Source: Lantana camara
Lineage: Eukaryota > Streptophyta > Magnoliopsida > Lamiales > Verbenaceae
Reading direction: 5' to 3'
Length of the DNA stretch: 64,000 nt
NCBI GenBank assembly: GCA_037501455.1
Contig: CM074858.1
Span: forward strand, 85,844,501-85,908,500
The number at the start of each line of letters is the position of its first letter. Within the stretch, counting starts at the first letter, position 1. This document shows positions 38,001 to 49,446 of the stretch, piece after piece. The translations under genes were made by a program, and so were the position numbers. The notes under the pieces were generated by a model. That model was given only the letters and a program-made list of their open reading frames with translations, had not been told where the DNA came from and searched no databases.

Positions 38001-38054
38001 CACGTGTGGGTCACGTGAGGAGCACGTGTCCTTGGGACACGTGTCTCACACGTG
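38001..38054. promoter_or_regulatory. five G-box cores (CACGTG) in the copia LTR
   Basis: CACGTG occurs at 38001, 38012, 38023, 38038 and 38049, a spacing of about 11-15 bp. G-boxes are bound by plant bZIP and bHLH factors. The cluster lies about 320 bp upstream of the likely TATA box, so it is a candidate enhancer of the LTR promoter. Four cores remain in the right LTR (46056, 46067, 46078, 46093) and five in the solo LTR. Confidence 0.7.
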
Positions 38055-38376
38055 TATATATATATATTGTATATATATATTAAATAATTAAATGTGTTAA
38101 TTATTTAATAGACTTTGGTTTAATTTTGAATTAAAAAGAAAGTCTTATTTTGGAGAAAAATAATCTAATTAATTAATTAGATAAATAAGTTATTTATTTA
38201 TTAATAAATAAAGTATAATAATATCCAAAAGGGTTTGGATATTTTAGCTCTCTTAAAAGTTGATTTGAATAAGAATTCAAAGTCAAAGTTGGAATTACTT
38301 GATGATCAAGTAATAAGAGAGAGAGGGACCAAATCCTTAGTCCATAAGGACTAGGATCGGCCGCCCCTCCTCTTGG

Positions 38377-38403
38377 CTATATATAGGGGAGCTCGAGCTC
38401 CCC
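38377..38403 (+). promoter_or_regulatory. likely TATA box and adjacent palindrome in the copia LTR
   Basis: CTATATATAGGGG is followed at once by the perfect palindrome GGGGAGCTCGAGCTCCCC (38386-38403). The same block is seen near 46979 (one TATA base changed) and 53720 in the other LTR copies. Transcription would start a few tens of bases downstream. Confidence 0.6.
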
Positions 38404-38772
38404 TTGATGATTGATTGATTTCTTTTGGTTCATGTGTTGAACACCATCCTTTCTCCAAGATAAATTAAACCCTAGGTTAAGCCTAAACACTAACTAGAGA
38501 ACTAGCATCCTTACTAGTTAGATTGTACTCAAGTTGGTGGACTATCTCTAGAGAGCTTCAAGCTAGAAGTTTTAAAGATTCGAGCTTTAACAAGGAGATG
38601 GGATCAAGCCGTGGGAAGAGCGTTCTTGGGTGGCTTGAAATGCTTCAAGAAAGATTATTGAAAAGTAACTTTGTAATCTCTACGAATTTGGATTCACGAT
38701 TGCGAGTATTCGATCCTTTTGTTGGAAAATTTTTAAATTTCCGCTACTTTCTGATTCCCGTTTTCCAACAAG

Positions 38773-38784
38773 TGGTATCAGAGC
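38773..38784 (+). other. primer binding site of the copia element
   Basis: TGGTATCAGAGC two bases after the LTR end, matching initiator tRNA-Met. Confidence 0.92.
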
Positions 38785-41009
38785 CACCTCGTTAATTGTG
38801 TTTCTGATTCATCTATACTAAACTGAATTTGGTAGAAATTCTTAGGCTTGATGCGATTGAGTATTTGTAATTGTTTTAGAAAGCCTGAATTACGAAACTG
38901 TATTTTTCCTGAAAGTTTCTGAAAACTGGTTTTGTAAAATTTGATTTGAAAACTGTTTTAGATTTGAAACTGTATAAACTGTTTTTGGATTTCTTGGGTT
39001 GGTTTTGCTTTTAAACAAAAACACGAAACGAAAACCCGAATTACGACGAACACGTGAAACCTCGCGCTCGAAAGCGTCGCGCGCGCGCGGGCTTCGCGCG
39101 CACCGCCCGCCTACCCAGCCGTGCGCAGGGCGTCCCACCCAGCACCTCCCGCACGGTTGTGCGGGAGCCTCCCGGGCGCGCCCGTCGTCTGCCCACGTTG
39201 GGCGAGAGTCCCGCAAGGCGTTCGGGATTGCTCGCCCAGCCGCCCGTAAGCTTCGGACAGGGGCCGCGTGCAGCAGCGAGCGCACTCGACGGCCTTGGCC
39301 GCGAGCTGTGCGTGCCTGCCCCTTCGCGTACGGACCCCGTTTTTCTCGTATTCCGTTTTCGTATTTCGTGCAATCCAGTCCCAATTTTATTTATTTTATT
39401 AAAACTTGTTTTTAATTAAATTAATTTATTTTGAATAAAAATTGAAATTGGGATTTTTTTGAGAAATAGAAACGGTTTATAATTTTGGGAAACTACATTT
39501 TTGATAAAATTATTAATTTTCAGAAATTAATTGGAATTTTATTTGTTTTAGTAATTTGGGATTTGTTAAAAACTTTTATAAATAAGACTCGCATCAAGTC
39601 ACGTTTTAAGTCATTAGGACTTGAAACGGGAATTTTAATTTATTGGCTAAATTTAAATTCTCGCAAGTTGCATGTTAGGTGATCATGGGTTTAGACTTAT
39701 GTATGGTTTTAATTTATGCACATGGATGGTTTAAATTGGGGTTGGAGGCCTATAGTAGCGTTTTTCAATTGAGGTTGGAGCCTCACTTATGTGTGTACTG
39801 TTATGTGATTTATTATGTGGCTTTCCATATTACTGTTTTTTAGGCCGGGGTATGCCCCATGTATTTGTCTAAGGCCAATATGAAGATTGAGCCTTATTAC
39901 TTTTCAATACTTTTTCATTTTTTTTTTTTTTTTTTGAGAGTAGAATAGATGGTGAGGCTTTTCATTTTGGAGACAATGCACCCATGGAGTAAGATGGACC
40001 ACATTCAAGTAACAAGGAGGCCATAAGTGAAGACCACTCAAAATGTTAGGGAGGGGAATCTCAATTGTAAAATGTAATAGAGATAGGGCTCATATTTTGT
40101 TACCGTTTTCCCTTATGTGATTTAAACTATTTATGTGGCATGTATGTTAGAACTTGTGATTGTGGAGTGGCTCCCACATATCACTCATAAGATAGGTAGA
40201 ACCCATGATCATCTCATGTTAGTTTCATGCTAGGACATGTTATCTGTTTATATGCTTGTTTGAAATGCATTTAAGTTGTACTTGCATTAATCAAGACTAA
40301 TAAGATTGGATAACATATATGTTGGTGAGGTCGAACCGGATAACTCTCCGGTTGATTCGAAAATTCCCATTAAATATTAAGCTAATTTCGAACAAATAGG
40401 TGTTTAGTTCGAGATGCAAATTTCGAATTAAATTCCTAGCATTCCATCAATAGGTTTTAAGTTTAGTAAGTGGAACTAGTTATTGTCCGCGAGTCGTGGG
40501 ATAGCTAGTGGAGCTTATTAGTTCTTAGTTACCTAAATGATCATTTTAAATGATCAATATTTCGTGATCAATTTTGGCAAGGGCGATGTCCGCGAGTCGT
40601 GGGTCGTTCGAACTAAGTTTTGATCATGATCTTATGATTGATGGGTCTAGCTTAACGCCTAAGTAAATATGGATGTCGCATGAGTCGTGGGTCCATATTG
40701 AAAGAAAGGTGATGCAAAAACAATTACTAAGAGTTCTAAAGGTGTTAGAATTGGTAAGTTATACCTATCTAGGGTTCTTACTTAGAATGTCCGCGAGTCG
40801 TGGGTTCAAGGTAAAATGCCTAGGATCTTAGTACCCATTGGGAAACGTGCTCCTCTTAGATCTTTGGGAATTGTAGATCTTTGAAAAACAGTGGGAGCTA
40901 CATTAGATTAAAGACCTTATCTTTTGTATATAGTTATAATTTGGCATGCTCACTAGTTCTTTGTCTTACCATTTAGGTCGTAGATTTTGTGATTCTCTAC
41001 GTGTTTTGA
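38785..41009 (+). other. long untranslated leader of the copia element
   Basis: No gene is supported in these 2.2 kb. About 39045-39340 is strikingly GC- and CpG-rich inside AT-rich surroundings; frames there on both strands look like composition effects. About 39918-39935 is a T run. About 40485-40805 contains four copies of TGTCCGCGAGTCGTGGG, one diverged. The leader ends at the gag ATG at 41010. Confidence 0.65.
40485..40805 (+). repeat. spaced repeat TGTCCGCGAGTCGTGGG in the copia leader
   Basis: Copies start near 40486, 40588, 40674 (diverged: TGTCGCATGAGTCGTGGG) and 40789, about 90-115 bp apart. They lie just upstream of gag. A role in RNA packaging or translation is possible but untested. 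Confidence 0.7.
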
Positions 41010-44000
41010 AATGGCAACCAAAAACCCTCTTGTATCGATCCTCTAGTCAAACAAGTTGACTGGTCTCAACTATTCTGATTGGCTGAGGAATCTGAAAATC
41101 ATTTTAGATTCTGAGAAGAGAACTTATGTTCTCTTCGAAGGGGAGCCTAGTCCCGAAGGGGACGCTCCCACTTGGGCCGAGCGGGACGGGATCCAAAAGT
41201 GGAAGGATGATAATCTCCAAGCCCGTTGCTTTATGTTGGCTAACATGTCTCCGGACTTGCAAAGGCAACATGAGGCCATGGAATATGCTTAGGAGATTTA
41301 CGACCACTTAGAGCAACTTTACCGTCCTCATGAACGTGTTACAAGGTATAACACTTCAAAGGAATTGTTCCACTTGAGAATGAGGGAAGGTTCAAGTGTC
41401 CATGAATATGGGCTCAAGTTTCTCGCCCTTACTGAGAAACTTGCTTCCATGGACATGCCACTGAAAGATGAGCTTTCAGTGGACTTGTTGCTAGCCTCGC
41501 TCCCACCATCATTCAACCCATTTGTCCTTAACTTCAATATGAATCATGCTGATGCTACTGTAGCTGAGCTGATTAGTCAGCTTGTGACTGCTGAAAGCAC
41601 GATCAAGAAGAACGATAAGGTTCTGATGGTGAATGCTCCATCTTCCTCTTATGGGCCTTCTAAAGGTAAGGGCAAGAAAGCCCAAAAGAAGAAGCGTGAT
41701 CAGAAAGAGGATGTTTGCTTCCATTGTGGCAAAGCGGGACATTAGAGGAGAAACTGCCCAGAGTACAAGGCTACTCTAAAGAAAGGTATGTTTCTGGTTG
41801 AAATAAATCTTTCTATTAATTCTAGTTCTTGGGTACTTGATACCGGTTGTGGAACTCATATCTATAATGATGTACAGATGCCAAGTGAAGTCCAACAACT
41901 CAAAGAAGGAGAATGTGTCTTGAAGATAGCGATGGCTCAAATGTTGAAGCTCGATCTTTAGGCACAATTAGATTATATTTAGGTAGTTTTGAGTTAGTTT
42001 TAAATAAAGTCCTTTATGTACCGAGCATTATTCGTAATATAATTTCAGTTCCAATTTTAGATTGTGAAGGTTATGAAACTTATATTAAGAATGGTAAGTA
42101 CTTTATCAAACGGAACAACTCTTCCGTTCACATCGGTACTCTAAGTAATGGACTTTATCTAACTCAGAAAATCAATATTATGAATATACAATGAGAAACT
42201 AAACGTAAGAGAGATGACAAAGTTTCAGCTCCCTTATGGCACGCTAGATTAGGATACATTTCCAAGAACAGAATTAGCAAGATAAACACTTTAGGATCAT
42301 TCTCTGAAAATGATCTCAAAGAGTTAACTTCTTGCGAATCCTGTCTCAAAGGAAAGATGTCCAAAGTTCCTTTTAAAGGAACTATGGAACGTGCCACTAA
42401 GGTTTTGGATTTGATCCATTCTGATGTTGTGGACCGCTTAGTGTAAGCACTAGAAACAATCATCAGTCTTTCATAACCTTTACCGATGACTTTAGTCGAT
42501 ATGGTTATGTATACTTAATGAAGTATAAATCTGAAGCTTTTGAGAAATTCCTAGAATTTCAAAAGGAGGTTGAGAACCAAACTAGTCACAAGATCAAAGC
42601 ACTTCGATCTGATCGAGGAGGCGAGTATCTTAGTGAAGAATTTCTTAATCATCTCTAAGATAATGGGATTATCTCTCAGTGGACACCTCCGGGAACTCCT
42701 CAACTTAATGGAGTTTCTGAGAGAAGGAATCGAACCCTCCTCGATATGGTTCGTTCCATGATGAGTTTCACTGACTTACCACCTTCTTTCTGGGGTTATG
42801 CCTTAGAAAGTACAACAAAGATTTTGAATCTAGTTCCCTCTAAGTCAGTCCCTAAAACGCCCTATGAAATGTGGCATGGTAAAATCCCTAGTTATTCTTA
42901 CTTAAGAATTTGGGGTTGTCCTGCTTACATGAAGAGGACAGTGGGAGATAAGTTAGAATCTCGTTCTAACTTATGCTAGTTTGTAGGTTATCCTAAGGAA
43001 TCCATAGGATACTACTTCTATGATCAATCTGAGCAAAAGGTGTTTGTTTCCAGAAATGCCACTTTTCTGGAGGAACCGCTCCTTAAAGAAAAGAAAGGCA
43101 AGATCATAGAATTAGAAGAAGTACAAAGTGATCCCACACCACCCACTGAAGAAACGTCTTCTTCTGACCAACCGCAACCAATCACGAATTTCGATACACA
43201 CGCAAATCCTCCTCTAAGGCGTTCTGAACGCACTCCTAGACAGCCGAAGAGATGGTATGGATTCTTCCATGAGATATCTCAAAAGGATAATGATCTTTTA
43301 ACATATGAGGAGGCACTTTCAGATTCTGACTCTGAACAGTGGATAAAAGCCATGAAATCCGAAATGGATTCCATGAACTCCAACCAAGTTTGGACCTCGG
43401 TAGATTTGCATGATGGGGTCAAACCCATAGGTTGTAAATGGATCTTTAAGAGAAAGCTTGGAGTTGATGGAAGCACAGCCTACAAGGCAAGACTGGTTGC
43501 AAAAGGATTCACTCAAAGACCCGGCGTGGACTTTGATGAAACCTTTTCGCCAGTTGCAATGCAAAAGTCTATTCGGATCATGCTTGCCATTGCAGCATAT
43601 TATGACTATGAGATATGGCAAATGGATGTGAAAACTGCCTTTCTCAATGGAGACATTGATAAAGACATTTATATGGAACAACCCATAGGTTTCACATTCA
43701 GTGGGAGTGAACGAAAGGTTAGCAAACTCCAAAGATCAATCTATGGATTGAAACAGGCTTCTAGGAATTGGAACATTCGATTTGATGAATCAGTCAAAGC
43801 GTTTGGCTTCATTCAAGTTTCGAATGAATCATGTGTGTATAGAAAGGAATTGGAGACCTCGGTGCAATTCTTAGTACTTTATGTTGATGACATCCTTCTT
43901 ATTGGGAATTCGAAGGATGACATGAAAGTAACTAAGTTATGGTTATCGAACCAATTCGAGATGAAAGATCTTGGTGATGCATCCTATATCCTTGGAATTA

Positions 44001-44869
44001 AAATCTATTGAGATAGATCTAGAAGGTTAATAGGACTATCACAGTCGATGTACATTGACAAAGTATTGAAGAGATTCAATATGGAGTCAGCAAAGGTTAA
44101 GAACCTTCCTATGAGTGTAGGAACATCTCTCTCTAAGAAGATGTGTCCTAAGACTAACCTTGAGAAGGAAAGAATGACTCAAACACCTTATGCATCAGCA
44201 ATAGGAAGCATAATGTATGCAATGTTATGTACTCGACCGGATGTGGCTTATGCACTTAGTGTAACAAGTCGTTTCCAATCTGACCCTGGAGATGGTCACT
44301 GGGCTGCCGTGAAGAATATTCTTAAGTACTTGAAAAGTACTAAAGATTTATTCTTAGTTTACGGAGGTCAGAAAGATCTTACTGTCGAAGGATACTACGA
44401 TGCAAGCTTTGCATCTGACTTAGATGATTTTAAGTCAATGTCAGGATACATTTTCTACCTAAACGGCGGAGCAGTGAGTTGGAAGAATTCCAAGCAAACC
44501 ACCACTACAGATTCGACCATTGAGGCCGAATACTTAGCTGCAAATGATGCAGCTAAGGAAGGTGTTTGGATTAGAAACTTCATTCAAGAGTTGAATGTTG
44601 TTCCAAGCATGAAAGACCCCATTATTGTGTTTTGTGATAACACTGAGGCGGTTGCTCAAGCAAGTGAACCAAGATCTCACCAACGGACCAAGCACATTAT
44701 GAGGAAGTATCACCTAATCCGTGATATTATCAAAAGAGGAGATGTGCAAATTGAGAGGGTCACTTCAGCAGAGAACGTGGCAGATCCACTTACTAAACCC
44801 CTTAGTCGAGAAGCTTTCCAAGGTCATCTTCAGAAGATGGGACTTAGAATAGCTTTAGAATGGCTTTGA
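41010..44869 (+). pseudogene. copia gag-pol, decayed
   Basis: Polyprotein for particle and replication enzymes. Gag starts at ATG 41010 with an early TAG after about 12 codons and another at 41290-41292; its zinc knuckle (CFHCGKAGH) is cut by a TAG at 41743-41745. Protease has WVLDTGCGTH near 41828, and a frameshift follows near 41915. The GAG-pre-integrase zinc part (LWHARLGYISKNRIS) is near 42235. The integrase core has SDRGGEY near 42610 and GTPQLNGVSERRNR near 42690, with stops near 42656 and 42977. Reverse transcriptase is largely intact at 43040-44011 with LYVDDILLIGN near 43877. RNase H runs in 44048-44869 to ALEWL. At least six lesions make it non-functional. Confidence 0.92.
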
Positions 44870-44873
44870 CGGG

Positions 44874-44885
44874 CAAGTGGGAGAT
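44874..44885 (+). other. polypurine tract of the copia element
   Basis: CAAGTGGGAGAT directly before the right LTR. Confidence 0.75.
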
Positions 44886-46603
44886 TATTAGGAATAGTGC
44901 CCTAAAAGCCGATTGGATATCCGCTTTGTACTTTTTCTTATTGTAATCACAGACAATCTTTGAATAAAATAACGAATTGGGGCAACACTTCTTTATATGC
45001 TCTTGTTTGGTATGAGTTTACCTTAGTTGTGCATGTGTGAGAACTCCCCTAATCCTGATGACTTTAGGACTCTAACATTTAGGTGAAATGGTTCATGAAA
45101 CGAGCCCTATATCACATAAGTCATGATTAGTAAAATACTCCAAGTCGATGAGTCCTACAGACACTGGGAGTGTCAATCTGACTCCTCTAAGGCTTGCTGC
45201 CTTACTTGTGGGATCACGCCCTTAAGAAGGACCACCTTGTTTCATGGAGGTGCAAAGTGTATAGTTGATACGTGCGTGATACATGAGGGTGCTTACTTCC
45301 ATAAGCAAGTTCACTGAGGTGCCCCGTGTGAGAAGATTCCTAAATGGGAAAGGAAGTTTCTATTTCAGGAAATGGAAACTTCCAGATTAGGAAATATCTC
45401 ACGAGTTATTAATGTGATTAATTGATCCTTAGACTTGAGGTTCCATGTCACTTTATGAGTTAACTCTATAGTCTTAGGTATAAGCTTTAAAGGGTGTCGC
45501 CTTAGACAACTGATTCAAGGCTTATGCTGGGGCTGCACAAGTGACTCATGAAAGTGAATGAGAATCAAGAAAGGACCTACACTTGCGTTTGCAAGGTGAT
45601 CTCTTATTGTCTAAGTCATTCATATACCATACGGAGTCCTTGGCGAAGGCAGTAGATCAAGACATCAAGAAAAGGGTTTCTTGGATTGAGATCAAATGGA
45701 TATGAAATGCACTTAGCTTTAAGACCAAATTATTAGGGTTCTGATTATTCCCTTACCCTAGATCATGGTTGAGAGATAGTAAGTAGGAGGATTGTATCTC
45801 ACATAAACCAATGAATTAAAGGTTCTGTCGAATCGATACATTCCAATTCAGCTAGGGGTTAAACACCTGTTGCTAGACTATGGTCGTTTAATCTGTGGAC
45901 TTATTAATTAATTAGTGAATTAATTAATTAGGGTCACTGCTAATTGAATTGAGAACCTAGAGGGTCACACACAACAACTTGGTTACATGAGTTGAGGCTT
46001 TAAAATGATTAAACGAGTTAATCAAGCCGAGTGGGTTTCCACACATGTGAAACCACACGTGTGGGTCACGTGAGGAGCACGTGTCCTTGGGACACGTGTC
46101 TCACACATATATATTAGGGATGTATACGAACCGAACCGAACCGAACTTTGCTGTTTTTTTCTGGCTCGGGGTTCGGCTCGAACTTATTTTGCTCGGTTCG
46201 GGCTCGTGTTCGAGTTCGACGAACTCTATTTTTTTTATTCGAGGTTCGGTTCGTCCACTGGTTCGAGTTCGGTTCGGCTCGGGTTCGGGTTCGGCTCGGT
46301 CACGAATTCGAACCCAAGATATAATCTTTATAAAAAAAATCAAAAATAAAATATTATTATATATATATATATATATGTATAAATATATATATATATATAT
46401 TAATTTTTTTAAAATATAATAGGTCGGCTCGCGAACCGGATCGCGAGCCACGAACAAGAGTAAAAAGGTTCGGGTTCGAGTTCGAGTTCGGTTCGAACCT
46501 TGGCTCGGTTCGACCTCGGCTCGAACTTTTCGAATTCGAATTCGAACTTTAACCAGCTCGGTTCGATCAGCTCGCGAACCGGCTCGGTTCGTATACATCC
46601 CTA

Positions 46604-46655
<52 letters not shown>

Positions 46656-47373
46656 TGTACATATATATTAAATAATTAAATGTGTTAATTATTTAATAGA
46701 CGTTGGTTTAATTTTGAATTAAAAAGAAAGTCTTATATTGGAGAAAAATAATCTAGTTAATTAATTACGAATTAATTAATTAGATAAATAAGTTATTTAT
46801 TTATTAATAAATAAAGTATAATAATATCCAAAAGGGTTTGAATATTTTAGCTCTCTTAAAAGTTGATTTGAATAAGAATTCAAAGTCAAAGTTGGAATTA
46901 CTTGGTGATCAAGTAATAAGAGAGAGAGGGACCAAATCCTTAGTCCATAAGGACTAGGATCGGTTGCCCCTCCTCTTGGCTATTTATAGGGGAGCTCGAG
47001 CTCCCCTTGATGATTGATTGATTTCTTTTGGTTCATGTGTTGAACACCATCCTTTCTCCAAGATAAATTAAACCATAGGTTAAGCCTAAACACTAACTAG
47101 AGAAATAGCATCCTTACTAGTTAGATTGTAGTCAAGTTGGTAGACTATCTCTAGAGAGCTTCAAGTTAGAAGTTTTGAAGATTCAAGCTTTACCAAGGAG
47201 AGGGGATCAAGCCGCGAGAAGAGCGTCCTTGTGTGGCTTGAAACGCTTCAAGAAAGATTATTGAAAAGTAACTTTCTAATCTCTACGAAGTTGGATTCAC
47301 GATTGCAAGTACTCGATCCTTTTGTTGGAAAATTTTTAAATTTCCGATGCTTTCTGATTCCTGTTTTCCAACA
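44886..47373 (+). repeat. 3' LTR of the copia element (2488 bp with insertion)
   Basis: It matches the left LTR apart from a first-dinucleotide change (TA for TG), substitutions, a 493-bp MITE-like insertion at 46113-46605 and a longer TA run (46606-46660). It ends CCAACA followed by CCTAG. The ORF read across 45123-45317 is repeat content. Confidence 0.92.
46113..46605. mobile_element. MITE-like element with 21-bp terminal inverted repeats
   Basis: It begins ATTAGGGATGTATACGAACC and ends with the perfect reverse complement. The inside is made of GGTTCG/GGCTCG words on both strands and is partly self-complementary; it holds no credible gene. It sits in the TA-rich part of the right copia LTR and is absent from the left and solo LTRs. 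Flanks share ATATAT, but the microsatellite hides the true target duplication, so the superfamily (hAT-like or other) is undecided. Confidence 0.85.
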
Positions 47374-48048
47374 CCTAGGACCCCTACATATCATTCTAAA
47401 AAGTCTAAGGATTTTAATTTAGTGGACCCCACCCTAAGATATTTGCATAGGTTTATTTCCTTTACTTTTTCCAACAGGACAAGTGGGTTGGGTGTTGTCA
47501 CTAAAACTGAATTGTTCTTTTTATGGGGAATGGAGCAGAAGCGAAAAATTAATCTGGGTCTTTGGTTGGCCATTGCATTTAGGGATGTTCGTCGAGGACG
47601 ACGAGAGTTGAGTCTAGGATATATCATCACACGTTTGGCACTTAATTTAGAACTAATCGATCGTGACATGCCTGATTTCACTGTTGCTTGCTCTTTGTCT
47701 CCTCTTGACCTTTATAGTTTGGATAATATACATATGTTGGCCAAAACCGAGGAAGGTTTCTCTTTGTCCCGTGTAGGTTTGAAGCCACGTGATGTCCCGA
47801 GGATTTTTCCCAAGAAAGACGGTCCTCCTGTAGAGCAGCAGCCTCAAACGGCTGATACCGAGGATTTTTCCCAAGAAAGACGGTCCTCCTGGATCGAGTC
47901 GAACGCGCACTTGCTAAGCTCCGGGAGACCACCAACCGAAAGCTGGACATACTTTTGGCCTCAGTTGGCCATACACAGCCCCCAAACTGACACCGTCGTG
48001 CCCCCGCGCTTTCAGGGAAGTACTCGTTTCAATTATGTCTTTGCCTAG
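47374..48048 (+). pseudogene. Athila env-like ORF, second part
   Basis: It continues the frame broken at 36852 after one copy of the CCTAG duplication. Conserved Athila-like text includes DPTLRYLHRFISFTFSNR, GVVTKTELFFLWGMEQ and LSLGYIITRLALNLELIDRD. At 47798 and 47859 a 33-bp stretch (GAGGATTTTTCCCAAGAAAG and on) is repeated at an offset of 61 bp. That shifts the frame, so the expected C-terminal helix (KLRETTNRKLDILLASVG) now lies in another frame and the apparent end at 48048 is artificial. Confidence 0.8.
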
Positions 48049-49446
48049 AGGACTAAGCATGTTTTAAGTATGGGGGAGGGAAACGAGCCGAGCTCACATT
48101 GTAAGCTCGTTTTTGCTTTTTTTGGGGTTGTTTTTGGGTTTATAGGGCTGGATTTTGCATGTTTTTACGGCTGTTAGAATTCCTGATCTTGTGCAGTTTA
48201 TTTCCTTAGTTTTGGGGATGATTTTGGTAACTGTGTAGATGCTAGCACGGGGGAATTTTTTTTTGCATGTTTTGACTGTTGAATTCATTCGAATTTGAGG
48301 ATGTTAGATCCATGAATAATTTATGCCCGTTTTGAACGTATTTGCATAAGCTTGAAACTTGAAGTCTTGCTAGAACTCATTAAGCGATTGGATACATGAA
48401 AGATTATGTGTAATTTGGTAAATTAGTACTACTTCATGCTCTCATTTTTCATGCACCAATTAAACAAATTATGTGCTTTGCTTAGACAAATTGGTTGTGT
48501 TTTTCAATAAAGGGCTGAAAGTCGATTAGAGTACACTTTAAACTCCCTTCGAGGTGAAATAGATTGATTAACGAATGATTCGGGAGATGACTAAGGCAGT
48601 CATGTCGGTGTTTTGGCCTTTTAATTGATTTTCACTAAATATCAATGTCCTATTGACCCCGTTGTGCCTTACGTATTGTGCAAAACTTTTCCTTCTTAGC
48701 CATGTTACAAGCCGAGTGCACAATACGAATTTCCTATCCCTTACTTTCTTAATATCTTGCTTACTCGTTTTTTCTTTTTTTTGGGGATTACATGATTGAT
48801 TTCTAGACTCCTTTTTCCTTGGAATTATGGGAGTAATGAATAAAAAAAGAAAAAAAAAAGAAGTCGGAAGGAAAAAAAAAAGAAAAAACAGAAAATGCGC
48901 TGAAAAAAATAAAGAAGCAAGAGTGAAAAGAAAGAAAGAGAAAAAGTTTGAGTATTCCTGAATATCCGAAAAAAATGGAGGGGAATTTGTGGTGAAGGGG
49001 AGCCTTGGGAAGTTAGAAAAGGGAAACACTTGGGGACTAATTTGAAATGAGTAAGCTTGGTGTTTAAGCCTTTGATTGACTTTTTCCTACCTTAACCCTA
49101 GCCTACATTACAAGCTCCAAAAGACTTTTCGATCCCGGATTGTGAGTTAATTAAATTAGTGGAGATTGGGGTGACAAGTGTGTTTGAAATTGATGATTGG
49201 TCTTTATGCGAAAAATTCAACTTGTTCGCCTAATCTTTGTACATCTTTTGGTTCAATTCACACCACACACAAGAGTATGATTTTTGCACTAATTGATTAA
49301 ATTGCGTATGATTAAGTAGTGTGTCTAATTGCTAGATTTGTTTAGGCGAGAATTCGAGGGTCGCTTAGTGAGTATGTTTGATGGGGATGATGTTTCGTGT
49401 TTTTATTTCCCTCGAGGACGAGTGAGAAGGCAAGTGTGGGGGAATT
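48049..49446 (+). other. Athila 3' non-coding region with polypurine tract
   Basis: No gene is seen. A purine block TATGGGGGAGGGAAACGAG lies near 48070, an A-rich tract near 48840-48900, and the terminal polypurine tract AGTGTGGGGGAATT at 49433-49446, directly before the LTR. The C-rich frame on the minus strand near 48568-49029 reflects composition. Confidence 0.65.

Larger units (their letters stand above)
36853..38770 (+). repeat. 5' LTR of the copia element (1918 bp)
   Basis: It matches the right LTR and the solo LTR at 52158-54113. It contains a G-box cluster (38001-38054), a TA run, and a TATA box near 38378 followed by a short palindrome. It reads TGTTAGCAATAG at the start where the other copies read TTAGGAATAG. 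No host gene is seen. Confidence 0.93.
36853..47373 (+). mobile_element. Ty1/copia element with 1.9-kb LTRs, inside the Athila env-like ORF
   Basis: The left LTR (36853-38770) starts TGTTAG and ends CCAACA. A tRNA-Met primer site, a 2.2-kb leader, a decayed gag-pol (41010-44869) in copia order (gag, protease, integrase, reverse transcriptase, RNase H), a polypurine tract and the right LTR (44886-47373) follow. The target duplication CCTAG lies at 36848-36852 and 47374-47378. The right LTR begins TATTAG instead of TGTTAG and carries a 493-bp MITE-like insertion plus an expanded TA microsatellite. A solo LTR of the same family lies at 52158-54113. The lineage within copia is not assigned. Confidence 0.93.

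Noticed and set aside
38890..39419. Several overlapping arginine/alanine-rich ORFs on both strands
   Set aside because: All are produced by the GC-rich island in the copia leader; the frames overlap on both strands and none has a domain.
46081..46598. ORFs of RTRTR/SGSGS type on both strands
   Set aside because: They translate the GGTTCG/GGCTCG words of the MITE-like element.
35463..48048. Env-like ORF as a sign of an integrated animal-type retrovirus or pararetrovirus
   Set aside because: Integrase type, order and LTRs are those of plant Athila retrotransposons. No caulimovirus-type coat or movement protein is seen.
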